Source: Bolinopsis microptera (Eukaryota > Ctenophora > Tentaculata > Lobata > Bolinopsidae). From it: a stretch of 64,000 bases of DNA. Below the pieces are notes generated by a model, which did not search any database, was not told the origin of the DNA, and saw only the letters and a list, made by a program, of their open reading frames with translations. This document shows positions 37,001-47,700 of this stretch, in pieces (positions within the stretch are counted from its first letter, which is position 1; each line of letters begins with the position of its first letter). A program made the translations under genes and the position numbers. The stretch covers positions 3,699,096 through 3,763,095 of the forward strand of contig NC_087080.1 of NCBI RefSeq assembly GCF_026151205.1, read 5' to 3'.

Positions 37001-40000
37001 ATCCACCACTAAAAACACTAATTGTGGAATGGCTCCCTGGGAATATTGAACATTTACAAGGAGCATCTACAGGACAACTTACACAAACCCTGTATTACCA
37101 CAATTAATGCTGTGTTCTGTGACCATCTGTACATCATATGTACTGTCCAGTTGTCAAATAAGTTGTATTCATAGAGTACCACTGACCAAGCAAAAGAACC
37201 TGAAATACAGTCCGAGAAAACACACACACACACACTTTCAGTCCAATTGTTGTTAAACAGCATGTTAAAAACACGTCCCCTGTCCAGTTCAGTGCTGTGT
37301 ACTAGAAAGTGGGCAGAAAGATAACAGGTTTTAACAGGGTGGTACACTTTCTCTTGTCAAGTGCTAATACATTTAATTGATAGCAGCACGCAGTGTATGT
37401 GTGCTAAGTGCTGCATGCAGTGAGCGACAGTGTATGTGAAATTGGGGTGCACACTTAAGTGCACATTCCTCTGTATGTGAATTAATAATAGCTAGATAAT
37501 TGCAACACTCGGCAGATTCACAGCGCTGTATTATTCATGTTCAATAGCTGTTCAGTACAGCACAAATTGTGGCAAATTCCTTTGTCGATGGGACAAATTT
37601 TTCCTGGATTCTAGAAGAAAGCGACGGCAATCAGCTGATATGGCTTTTCCTTTGAGTAGGTTGCAGCGATGTGGAGCGGACCTTTCAAAAATTGTAAATA
37701 CCCGCCGCACTGTCGTTTCGCCCTAAATAACACCCTTAATGACACCTACCACCGCGTTATGTCGTCTACCATGTACGTAATGTAGATTATCTAAAGTTAC
37801 GACTCGTCTGATGTAATTGTTGCGGTTTTTGGGAGCATTCCAAATTATGATGTGTTCTAATTAACGGTTAAATTAATTTGCGTTGAGGTTGCAGAGTAAA
37901 CAAATCAGAACCTGGGCGTCGGCCACATTGCTGACAGATAGTGGAATTTCATATACTTACTGTAATACGCGCCAACAAACATCGTGATTTCCGTGGCGCA
38001 AAATCCGCATGATAGAACTAGACTAAGCTAGATAGCTTTACTTAGAACTAGCGCGACCGCGGTTCGATATATATATCTGGTACCGGATCGCGTCGATGGA
38101 CCTCGTCCGGATTTATCTGAGATGAATAAGAATAGCTCTGAGTTAGACGAGTGGGAGCGCCTAGACCAATCCTGTACCACTGGGATTCCCTTGATACATC
38201 ATGATAGTTAGTTAAGTGAAACATTATCCTCTAATCTTGAAAAGAGAGCAAGGTAATGTTCACTTACACAACTATCATGATTTTGAACGATTTTAGAAAC
38301 CCCCCCCCCCATCCCCCCCCCCCGTTTTTAAACAAATTGTTTTCCCCAACAAAAAATTTTAATTTTTGAAAGGGGTTTGGGTGCGCGAACCGGGGGCGGG
38401 GGTGTTTCAATTTTTTAATTTTTTTTCAAATTTCCCCGATTATTAGTTTTTTACATTTTAAATTTTTGGATACAACCTGTTTAAAAGGCCCCAATTTTCC
38501 AAGGTTTCCCCATTTTTTTTTGGGGGTTTTGGAGGGGGATTTTTAAAAAAATTTGAAAAGGCCGGTTTTTCGCCCAAATCAAATAAAACCCCCCATTTGG
38601 TTTTTCTTTTAAATTTAAAAGACGGGGAAACTTTTTGGGGCAAAATGAGGCAATTAAAATTAAAATTTTAATTTCGGGGGTCAAAGTAAAAAAATAGGGG
38701 GCCCGGGGAAAATAGTGGTTTATTTAGTAATGGGAAAAAAGTAAAATTTAAAAAAACAAAATCTTGGTCTTAAAACTACCCCTCATTTTTTTTTCGGCCC
38801 GGATGCTCGAGGGAGCCCGGTTTATCGGGTAAAAAATTTGGGTTTGCCTGGGGACGCGCCCGACATGGGACCCGAACACTGAGAGTTTAAAATTTTCACA
38901 AAAAGAGGCGGAAAAGTTCATTAAAACTATTAGAATTTTTAAGAAACATTGGAAACCCCTGAAATTAGGGAGAGGGTTTTTGTTTTTACGCCTGGGGCCC
39001 CCAAATTAAATGACGGGCTTAATACTTAAAAAATTCGGTTTTTCTTGCTTGTTTTCAAAATTTTTTAAATTTGTAAAACCCAATAATGGCCGAAAAAGGT
39101 TTTTGTTTTTTGTTTCTCGCTCCCCCTTTTTTTCGGGGGATAGGCCCCCCCCCTTTGAAGTTTTACGCTGCTCTAATTATAAAAATTACTCAACTTTTAT
39201 AATCGGTTTGGGGAAAAGTCACTGGGAAATTTATAACCCCAATTTTGAAAAAAACCGACCCGGGGCTGTTAATTGTGGGAGGGGATGCGGGGGAGGTAGG
39301 AAAAACTTTTCGCCAGTTTCCCCCGAATTAGTTTCTTTTTTTAAAAAACCTGGTTAATACTTTTAATTCAGGTTTTTTTGGGTTTTAGACTTTTTCGGTT
39401 ACCCCAAAAATTTGATTTTGGTTAAAAGGCGGCCCCAAAAAGGGAAAAAAATTTTTCCCATTTTGTTGAAAGGGGTGGGGGTATTTAAAATTCAGTTCAA
39501 AGGTAAAAAACTTTGAATTTTTTGGGAACTTAAAAAACCCATAATTACGGGAAAATTTTTTTCCGGGGCCCCCCTGAAAAAAGCCGGAAAGGGGTTTTAT
39601 TTGACTTTTTAAAAAAAAAGGTAAATTTTATGTAGGGCGCTTGAATGTCTATTTTAAAATATACCAGCAATTAACCCTCTGCCACTTAACTTTGGCCTTC
39701 GGACTGATCAAATTAATTACCTCAAGTTTACGAAGACGGACGCTACGAAGACACAAACGGAACACGAGTACCAGCCGCATCAACGAATGTGTGGGCAAAC
39801 AATTATTACCACCAACACCTTATAATAGCAGCACTTTGCCCAAACCTTCAAAAAGCAAAGCAATTTCCAAGTCCAGAACGACGTGGTATATTAGCTCTGA
39901 GTCGGACAACGATGTAACTGACACAGACAGTGACAAGGAGACTTTGACTCCTAAGACACGGAAAAGACTATTAGAAACTCCGTTTGATCTTTTGTCACCG

Positions 40001-41054
40001 AAAAGTCGGCGGAAAATATTTGATTTTAAATTATGTACAAAAAGGTGGAAAAATGACACTCCATGATCAGCAAACAGCACCACAACAACTCTTGACGGAC
40101 CAGAAATGTTATGGCCTGTAAATCTAACACCGGTTCCTTCACAGCCCGTTGGAGGTGCGTTCTCCCGATATTACCAACCCGGCGCTACTACAAGAGTTGG
40201 CTCGACTGAATGAGCACGACGAGATGAAAGCACTAGACGAGCTCTCGGTTCACAGCACTCTGGTCCTCTTCGATCCAGGCAACAACAAGATGCACAAAAG
40301 GAGAGCTAGTGGTGGCAAACACAGTAAGGTTGCACTGCCGGAAGTGCCGTTTGGACGGAGACAATTTTCTAAGAAAAAGAAAATCCGGCCCGTTTGGAAG
40401 AGTGTCTTTAACAAGAACAAGAGTCCAAAACATGATCCGGCTCCCAAGACGATGGGTCTCATTAACTTTTTCAAAAATTTAGGAAGCTCAAAGAGCAGCC
40501 ATAACGATTCGCAGCAGAGCGGTAAATCCAAGATCTCGAAGGGCTACAGTTCGGAGGACAAAGAATCAGGTCACGTGACGAGATTTGCACCTCCCCCTGC
40601 CTCCCCGAAGCACAAGAAACACTCCACGAAAAACCCACCTAAACCGGAGATCCTGTTACCCAGCTATCAAGAGGCCCAGTCCCAGTACAACGCTGAAATA
40701 TCTTCTCCAAAGTTCGATCTAACCCCCACTAACTCTGACCATGAACCCTTCTTCCAGCACCTGTCAGGTGGTGCTTGCAGCTGTGGTCAATGCCGGGAGT
40801 GCATGTTCAGACTTGGAGATGTTCCCCTTCCTGGGCGTCCTCATGCCTTGGTTGCCAGAAACGAAAGTTACCGTGCCATGAGACCCCTCCCTAGAACTCA
40901 ATCTGTTCCGGTGGAGTATGATGCGAATGTCAGTGTTGTTTCTGACAATTCAAACTCTAGTTCCAATGGTGGGGATTCCAATAAAAATCGGTCAAGATCG
41001 TTTAGAGACAAACTTGGTTTTTTACCTGACAAGGTGAAATTTCCAAAATCTTAG
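25083..41054 (+). CDS. TESK/LIMK-like protein kinase with long C-terminal tail
   Basis: Exons: 25083-25144, 25351-25447, 29164-29297, 31259-31310, 34830-34979, 35566-35716, 36068-36264 (continuous in phase, 281 aa), a gap, then tail exons about 39668-40044 and 40145-41054 (TAG). Kinase landmarks: Gly-rich loop GEGFWGEVF (44-52), Lys64 in VLK, HRDLTSSN (159-166), DFG (186-188), WMAPEV, then [22 protein letters not shown] and CPPQFLDLAKACCQ. HRDLTSxN and the EADP/CPPxF words match testis-specific protein kinases (TESK1/2), which phosphorylate cofilin and so control actin. The ~20-residue subdomain XI expected after residue 281 was not found, perhaps lost in poor sequence at 38.3-39.6 kb. The tail has basic Ser/Thr-Pro-rich stretches. 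LIMK-type LIM and PDZ domains are absent; the N terminus is only about 33 residues. Confidence 0.85.
26284..27032. mobile_element. Mariner-like TIR element remnant
   Basis: AAAAGTCAGTACCCATACGT, followed by TGGCCTT, at 26284-26310 recurs inverted at about 26998-27025; pairing extends inward to the CTGGTTCGAGGA words. The right end reads TTTGGCCCACCCTGTA, a typical Tc1/mariner-type terminus with flanking TA; the matching left terminus is lost. There is no transposase. It lies in intron 2 of the TESK-like gene. Confidence 0.65.
27141..27697 (-). CDS. Small secreted cysteine-rich protein, antisense in kinase intron
   Basis: Exon 1 is 27697-27587 (37 codons, donor GTAGGT); exon 2 starts at 27365 (acceptor CCTCAG, phase 0). 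Residues 1-17 are a strong signal peptide (MRCTIILAVLVSLAYST). The mature part is rich in Cys, Trp and Lys, with words such as CSYGCYN, CWKQCNRH and KKEWCF. Exon 2 either ends at 27242 with consensus donor GTAAGT or reads on to a TAA at 27141. It should be an extracellular disulfide-rich peptide of about 80-110 residues. The family was not recognised; possible roles include antimicrobial, venom-like or matrix peptide, none shown. It lies opposite the TESK-like gene inside its 3.7-kb intron 2. Confidence 0.7.
27983..28290. repeat. 31-bp minisatellite, about 10 copies
   Basis: The unit is CTTAACATACCGCAACCACC plus TGGAGTGAAAT, diverged by a few substitutions between copies. It lies about 0.3 kb upstream (antisense side) of the Cys-rich gene start, within the kinase intron. 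Confidence 0.9.
28291..29163. other. AT-rich intronic sequence of the kinase gene
   Basis: No coding segment or repeat was recognised. A short run of 8-bp ACAAACTG repeats lies just beyond the next exon, at 29308-29345. Confidence 0.4.
31490..31630 (-). repeat. Dispersed repeat in kinase intron
   Basis: An inverted, diverged copy of the segment at 1495-1660 (ACTTCACTATCGCAGTTGAAAT; the ACGAAAA...TTTTCGTAGTT hairpin; AATTTAATTCTGAGTGCCCC). Intronic sequence on either side (31311-34829) shows nothing else I can name. Confidence 0.5.
36265..38290. other. Kinase-gene intron or missing-exon interval
   Basis: Contains a short CACACA run at 37222-37234 and no clear exon. The frame near 38090-38160 with PRPDLSEM resembles kinase subdomain XI, but no acceptor in the correct phase was convincing. 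Confidence 0.4.
38297..39630. other. Homopolymer-inflated, probably poor-quality sequence
   Basis: Nearly every run of one base here is lengthened (CCCCCC, GGGG, AAAA, TTTT in unusual density), unlike the rest of the window. This is the look of erroneous consensus, not biology. ORFs in it (38458-38684 minus, 39010-39357 plus) should not be believed. It sits exactly where an exon for the end of the kinase domain is missing. Confidence 0.65.
39668..40044 (+). CDS. Probable tail exon of the TESK-like gene
   Basis: Open frame rich in Ser, Lys and Thr with ISSESDNDVTDTDSDKE and several Thr/Ser-Pro sites (LTPKT, LETPF, LLSPKS). An acceptor candidate lies at 39665-39667 (CCAG) and a donor GTGGAA at 40045. 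Exit phase 2 fits the next exon exactly, leaving a 100-nt intron. Codon usage looks coding. The link to the kinase is inferred from position, strand and phase. Confidence 0.6.
40145..41054 (+). CDS. Last exon of the TESK-like gene
   Basis: About 302 codons after acceptor TTCACAG, ending in TAG. The sequence is basic and low in hydrophobics, with FGRRQFSKKKKIRPVWKSVF near the start, poly-Ser/Asn and Lys-rich patches, a Cys cluster GACSCGQCREC in the middle, and RSFRDKLGFLPDKVKF at the end. No known domain; probably a disordered regulatory tail. A separate gene is possible but no other start is evident: the frame opens by splicing, not at an ATG. Confidence 0.7.
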
Positions 41055-41741
41055 CCTGCCCTTATTGTGTATATGGCGTTTTGTACAATAATTAACCAGG
41101 GGTGTGTTAAGTTTACTTACTAGGTGACTTTATTCTGAAGTCTGATGATTTATTTAATTTTATTTGAAACATTCGATAGGACGATGAGCATTATTCCTGA
41201 AAATGAGCACGAATTTTATACTGTTTTGTTACGTATTATCATTACCATTTCTGACCCAAATAAGTAAATTGTTGTAATATAATTGTAAAGAATTGCTTAT
41301 ATCTTTGAATGCTGAGTGCCCAAAAAAAGTGCATCGATTTTGAAATGTTTCTTCCGCACAACAGATCTAAACTGGAAATCAACCTATAATGTGCTATGTT
41401 ACGCCTGACGTGTATTTTGACACCATTACTACCCATTTACTGTTTATCATTAATTATGGTAATATGTATATTGTTTATATTTATTTTGATATGATGTCCA
41501 TTTTTGTTCCAATATTTCATGTTCCACTGCAACGATTCATTGGTTTTATTTGTATTTGTGTGTGTTCTGATGTATCGATTAATGTTATTTAGACAAACAA
41601 AGTGAATATCAGAAATCAGAAAACTTGCCAACAATGTTTAAAGTATTTAAAGTATTTAATATGCTTTGTGATATTGCAATTGAGTAATCCATCCTAACCA
41701 TGCAGTGCCTTCGCCCTATGGTGGAAACGTTATGTTCATGT
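41055..41741. other. 3' flank of the TESK-like gene
   Basis: AT-rich sequence, presumably the 3' UTR of the kinase gene followed by spacer. No canonical AATAAA was assigned with confidence, and no coding exon was seen. Confidence 0.4.
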
Positions 41742-44700
41742 TCGGGATTTTGGCAACCGGTACCTCAATTTGTTTTCATACCATCATCAATTAACTGACT
41801 AATTGGTCTCTGTGCAAAAATTTCAGCCAATCTGTCAAATTTGTGTTTAGAAATTGTCATATTTGAAAATGGGACAGACTTTTGAAAATATGAATTTTCG
41901 TTTTGTTAAACTTTCTGCAGTGACCTTCCTCCGACAGAAATCAAACTTCCAGCACCTCAATCTTATCATTTGGCACCTATAGTTGACTGACTAACTGTTT
42001 GCAGGTGAGAAATTCAGTCAAAACTGTAAAATTTCAGTCCTGGAAATTTCATCTTCAAAAACTGAAAATGGGACAGAATTTGGGACAATATGATTTTTCA
42101 ATTTTCTTCGGGATTTTGACTTACAGTACCTGGTACCTCAATTTGGTTTCATACCATCATCAATTAACTGATTAATTGGTCTCTGTGCAAAAATTTCATC
42201 AAATCTGTCAAATTTGTGTTCAGAAATTGTCGTATTTGAAAATGGGACAGACTTTTGAAAACATGAATTTTCGTTTTGTTAAACTTTCTGCAGTGACCTA
42301 CCTCCAACAGAAATCAAACTTCCAGCACCTCAATCCTGTCATATGGCATCTATAGTTGACTGACTAAATGGTTGCAGGTCAGAAATTCAGTCAAAACTGT
42401 AAAATTTCGGTCCTGGCAATTTCATCTTCAAAAACTGAAAATGGGACAGAATTTGGGACAATATGATTTTTCAATTTTCTTTGGGATTTTGACTTCCAGT
42501 ACCTCAATTTGGTTTCATACCATCATCAATTAACTGACTAATTGGTCTCTGTGCAAATATTTCATCCTATCTGTCAAATTTGTGTTCAGAAATGTTCATA
42601 TTTGAAAATGGGACAGACTTTTGAAAATATGAATTTTCGTTTTGTTAAACTTTCTGCAGTGAGCTTCCTCCGACAGAAATCAAACTTCCAGCACCTCAAT
42701 CTTATCATTTGGCATCTATAATTGACTGACTAACTGGTTGCAGGTGAAAAATTCAGTCAAAACTGTAAAATTTCGGTCCTGGAAATTTCATCTTCAAAAA
42801 CTGAAAATGGGACAGAATTTGGGACAATATGATTTTTCAATTTTCTTTGGGATTTTGACTTCCAGTACCTCAATTTGGTTTCATACCATCATTAATTAAC
42901 TGATTAATTGGTCTCTGTGCAAAAATTTCATCCAATCTGTCAAATTCGTGTTCAGAAATGTTCATATTTGAAAATGGGACAGAATTTTGAAAATATGAAT
43001 TTTCGTTTTGTTAAACATTCTGCAGTGACCTTCCTCCGACAGAAATCAAACTTCCAGCACCTCAATCTTATCATCTGGCATCTATAGTTGACTGACTAAA
43101 TGGTTGCAGGTGAGAAATTCAGTCAAAACTGTAAAATTTCAGACCTGGCAATTTCATCTTCAAAAACTGAAAATGGGACAGAATTTGGGACAATATGATT
43201 TTTCAATTTTCTTTGGGATTTTGACTTCCAGTACCTCAATTTGGTTTCATACCATCATCAATTAACTGACTAATTGGACTCTGTGCAAAAATTTCAATTA
43301 ATCTGTCAAATTTGTGTTCAGAAATTGTCATATTTGAAAATGGGACAGACTTTTGAAAACATGAATTTTCGTTTTGTTAAACTTTCTGCAGTGACCTTCC
43401 TCCAACAGAAATCAAACTTTCAGCAACTCAATCCTGCCATATGGCATCTATAGTTGACTGACTAATTGGTTGCAGGTGAGAAATTCAGTCAATACTGTAA
43501 AATTTCATCTTCAAAAACTGAAAATGGGACAGAATTTGGGACAATATGATTTTTCAATTTTCTTTGGGATTTTGACTTCCAGTACCTCAATTTGGTTTCA
43601 TACCATCATCAATTAACTGACTAATTGGACTCTGTGCAAAAATTTCATCCTATCTGTCAAATTTGTGTTCAAAAATGTTCATATTTGAAAATGGGACAGA
43701 ATTTTGAAAACATGAATTTTCGTTTTGTTAAGCTTTCTGCAGTGAGCTTCCTCCGACAGAAATCAAACTTCCAGCACCTCAATCTTATCATCTGGAATCT
43801 ATAGTTGACTGACTAAATGGTTGCAGGTGAGAAATTCAGTCAAAACTGTAAAATTTCAGACCTGGAAATTTCATCTTCAAAAACTGAAAATGGGACAGAA
43901 TTTGGGACAATATGATTTTTCAATTTTCTTTGGGAATGTGACTACCAGTACCTCAATTTGGTTTCATACCATCATCAATTAACTGACTAATTGGTCTCTG
44001 TGCAAAAATTTCATCCAATCTGTCAAATTTGTGTTCAGAAATTGTCATATTTGAAAATGGGACAGACTTTTGAAAATATGAATTTTCGTTTTGTTAAACT
44101 TTCTGCAGTGAGCTTCCTCCGACAGAAATCAAACTTCCAGCACCTCAATCTTATCATTTGGCATCTATAGTTGACTGACTAATTGGTTGCAGATGAGAAA
44201 TTCAGTCAAAACTGTAAAATTTCGGTCCTGGAAATTTCATCTTCAAAAACTGAAAATGGGACAGAATTTGGGACAATATGATTTTTCAATTTTCTTCGGG
44301 ACTTTGACTTCCAGTACCTCAATTTGGTTTCATACCATCATTAATTAACTGATTAATTGGTCTCTGTGCAAAAATTTCATCCAATCTGTCAAATTCGTGT
44401 TCAGAAATGTTCATATTTGAAAATGGGACAGAATTTTGAAAATATGAATTTTCGTTTTGTTAAACATTCTGCAGTGACCTTCCTCCAACAGAAATCAAAC
44501 TTTCAGCAACTCAATCCTGCCATATGGCATCTATAGTTGACTGACTAATTGGTTGCAGGTGAGAAATTCAGTCAATACTGTAAAATTTCATCTTCAAAAA
44601 CTGAAAATGGGACAGAATTTGGGACAATATGATTTTTCAATTTTCTTTGGGATTTTGACTTCCAGTACCTCAATTTGGTTTCATACCATCATCAATTAAC

Positions 44701-47700
44701 TGACTAATTGGACTCTGTGCAAAAATTTCATCCTATCTGTCAAATTTGTGTTCAAAAATGTTCATATTTGAAAATGGGACAGAATTTTGAAAACATGAAT
44801 TTTCGTTTTGTTAAGCTTTCTGCAGTGAGCTTCCTCCGACAGAAATCAAACTTCCAGCACCTCAATCTTATCATCTGGAATCTATAGTTGACTGACTAAA
44901 TGGTTGCAGGTGAGAAATTCAGTCAAAACTGTAAAATTTCAGACCTGGAAATTTCATCTTCAAAAACTGAAAATGGGACAGAATTTGGGACAATATGATT
45001 TTTCAATTTTCTTTGGGATTGTGACTACCAGTACCTCAATTTGGTTTCATACCATCATCAATTAACTGACTAATTGGTCTCTGTGCAAAAATTTCATCCA
45101 ATCTGTCAAATTTGTGTTCAGAAATTGTCATATTTGAAAATGGGACAGACTTTTGAAAATATGAATTTTCGTTTTGTTAAACTTTCTGCAGTGAGCTTCC
45201 TCCGACAGAAATCAAACTTCCAGCACCTCAATCTTATCATTTGGCATCTATAGTTGACTGACTAATTGGTTGCAGATGAGAAATTCAGTCAAAACTGTAA
45301 AATTTCGGTCCTGGAAATTTCATCTTCAAAAACTGAAAATGGGACAGAATTTGGGACAATATGATTTTTCAATTTTCTTCGGGACTTTGACTTCCAGTAC
45401 CTCAATTTGGTTTCATACCATCATTAATTAACTGATTAATTGGTCTCTGTGCAAAAATTTCATCCAATCTGTCAAATTCGTGTTCAGAAATGTTCATATT
45501 TGAAAATGGGACAGAATTTTGAAAATATGAATTTTCGTTTTGTTAAACATTCTGCAGTGACCTTCCTCCGACAGAAATCAAACTTCCAGCACCTCAATCT
45601 TATCATCTGGCATCTATAGTTGACTGACTAAATGGTTGCAGGTGAGAAATTCACTCAAAACTGTAAAATTTCAGACCTGGAAATTTCATCTTCAAAAACT
45701 GAAAATGGGACAGAATTTGGGACAATATGATTTTTCAATTTTCTTTGGGATTGTGACTACCAGTACCTCAATTTGGTTTCATACCATCATCAATTAACTG
45801 ACTAATTGGTCTCTGTGCAAAAATTTCATCCAATCTGTCAAATTTGTGTTCAGAAATTGTCATATTTGAAAATGGGACAGACTTTTGAAAATATGAATTT
45901 TCGTTTTGTTAAACTTTCTGCAGTGAGCTTCCTCCGACAGAAATCAAACTTCCAGCACCTCAATCTTATCATTTGGCATCTATAGTTGACTGACTAATTG
46001 GTTGCAGATGAGAAATTCAGTCAAAACTGTAAAATTTCGGTCCTGGAAATTTCATCTTCAAAAACTGAAAATGGGACAGAATTTGGGACAATATGATTTT
46101 TCAATTTTCTTCGGGACTTTGACTTCCAGTACCTCAATTTGGTTTCATACCATCATCAATTAACTGACTTATTGGTCTCCTTGCAAAAATTTTATCCAAT
46201 CTGTCAAATTTGTGTTCAGAAATTGTCATATTTGAAAATGGGACAGACTTTTGAAAACATGAATTTTCGTTTTGTTAAGCTTTCTGCAGTGAGCTTCCTC
46301 CGACAGAAATCAAACTTCCAGCACCTCAATCTTATCATTTGGCATCTATAATTGACTGACTAACTGGTTGCAGGTGAAAAATTCAGTCAAAACTGTAAAA
46401 TTTCGGTCCTGGAAATTTCATCTTCAAAAACTGAAAATGGGACAGAATTTGGGACAATATGATTTTTCAATTTTCTTTGGGATTGTGACTACCAGTACCT
46501 CAATTTGGTTTCATACCATCGTCAATTAACTGACTAATTGGTCTCTGTGCAAAAATTTCATCCAATCTGTCAAATTTGTGTTCAGAAATTGTCATATTTG
46601 AAAATGGGACAGACTTTTGAAAATATGAATTTTCGTTTTGTTAAACTTTCTGCAGTGAGCTTCCTCCGACAGAAATCAAACTTCCAGCACCTCAATCTTA
46701 TCATTTGGCATCTATAGTTGACTGACTAATTGGTTGCAGATGAGAAATTCAGTCAAAACTGTAAAATTTCGGTCCTGGAAATTTCATCTTCAAAAACTGA
46801 AAATGGGACAGAATTTGGGACAATATGATTTTTCAATTTTCTTCGGGACTTTGACTTCCAGTACCTCAATTTGGTTTCATACCATCATTAATTAACTGAT
46901 TAATTGGTCTCTGTGCAAAAATTTCATCCAATCTGTCAAATTCGTGTTCAGAAATGTTCATATTTGAAAATGGGACAGAATTTTGAAAATATGAATTTTC
47001 GTTTTGTTAAACATTCTGCAGTGACCTTCCTCCGACAGAAATCAAACTTCCAGCACCTCAATCTTATCATCTGGCATCTATAGTTGACTGACTAAATGGT
47101 TGCAGGTGAGAAATTCAGTCAAAACTGTAAAATTTCAGACCTGGAAATTTCATCTTCAAAAACTGAAAATGGGACAGAATTTGGGACAATATGATTTTTC
47201 AATTTTCTTTGGGATTGTGACTACCAGTACCTCAATTTGGTTTCATACCATCATCAATTAACTGACTAATTGGTCTCTGTGCAAAAATTTCATCCAATCT
47301 GTCAAATTTGTGTTCAGAAATTGTCATATTTGAAAATGGGACAGACTTTTGAAAATATGAATTTTCGTTTTGTTAAACTTTCTGCAGTGAGCTTCCTCCG
47401 ACAGAAATCAAACTTCCAGCACCTCAATCTTATCATTTGGCATCTATAGTTGACTGACTAATTGGTTGCAGATGAGAAATTCAGTCAAAACTGTAAAATT
47501 TCGGTCCTGGAAATTTCATCTTCAAAAACTGAAAATGGGACAGAATTTGGGACAATATGATTTTTCAATTTTCTTCGGGACTTTGACTTCCGGTACCTCA
47601 ATTTGGTTTCATACCATCATCAATTAACTGACTTATTGGTCTCCTTGCAAAAATTTTATCCAATCTGTCAAATTTGTGTTCAGAAATTGTCATATTTGAA

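Noticed and set aside
38082-38170. Frame with PRPDLSEM as the missing kinase subdomain XI exon
   Set aside because: The words fit, but the only phase-compatible acceptor (near 38033) gives a poor exon and the surrounding residues do not resemble TESK; left as a lead only.
38458-39357. ORFs of 61-115 codons in the homopolymer-rich stretch
   Set aside because: Base runs look like sequencing or consensus error, so frames here cannot be trusted.
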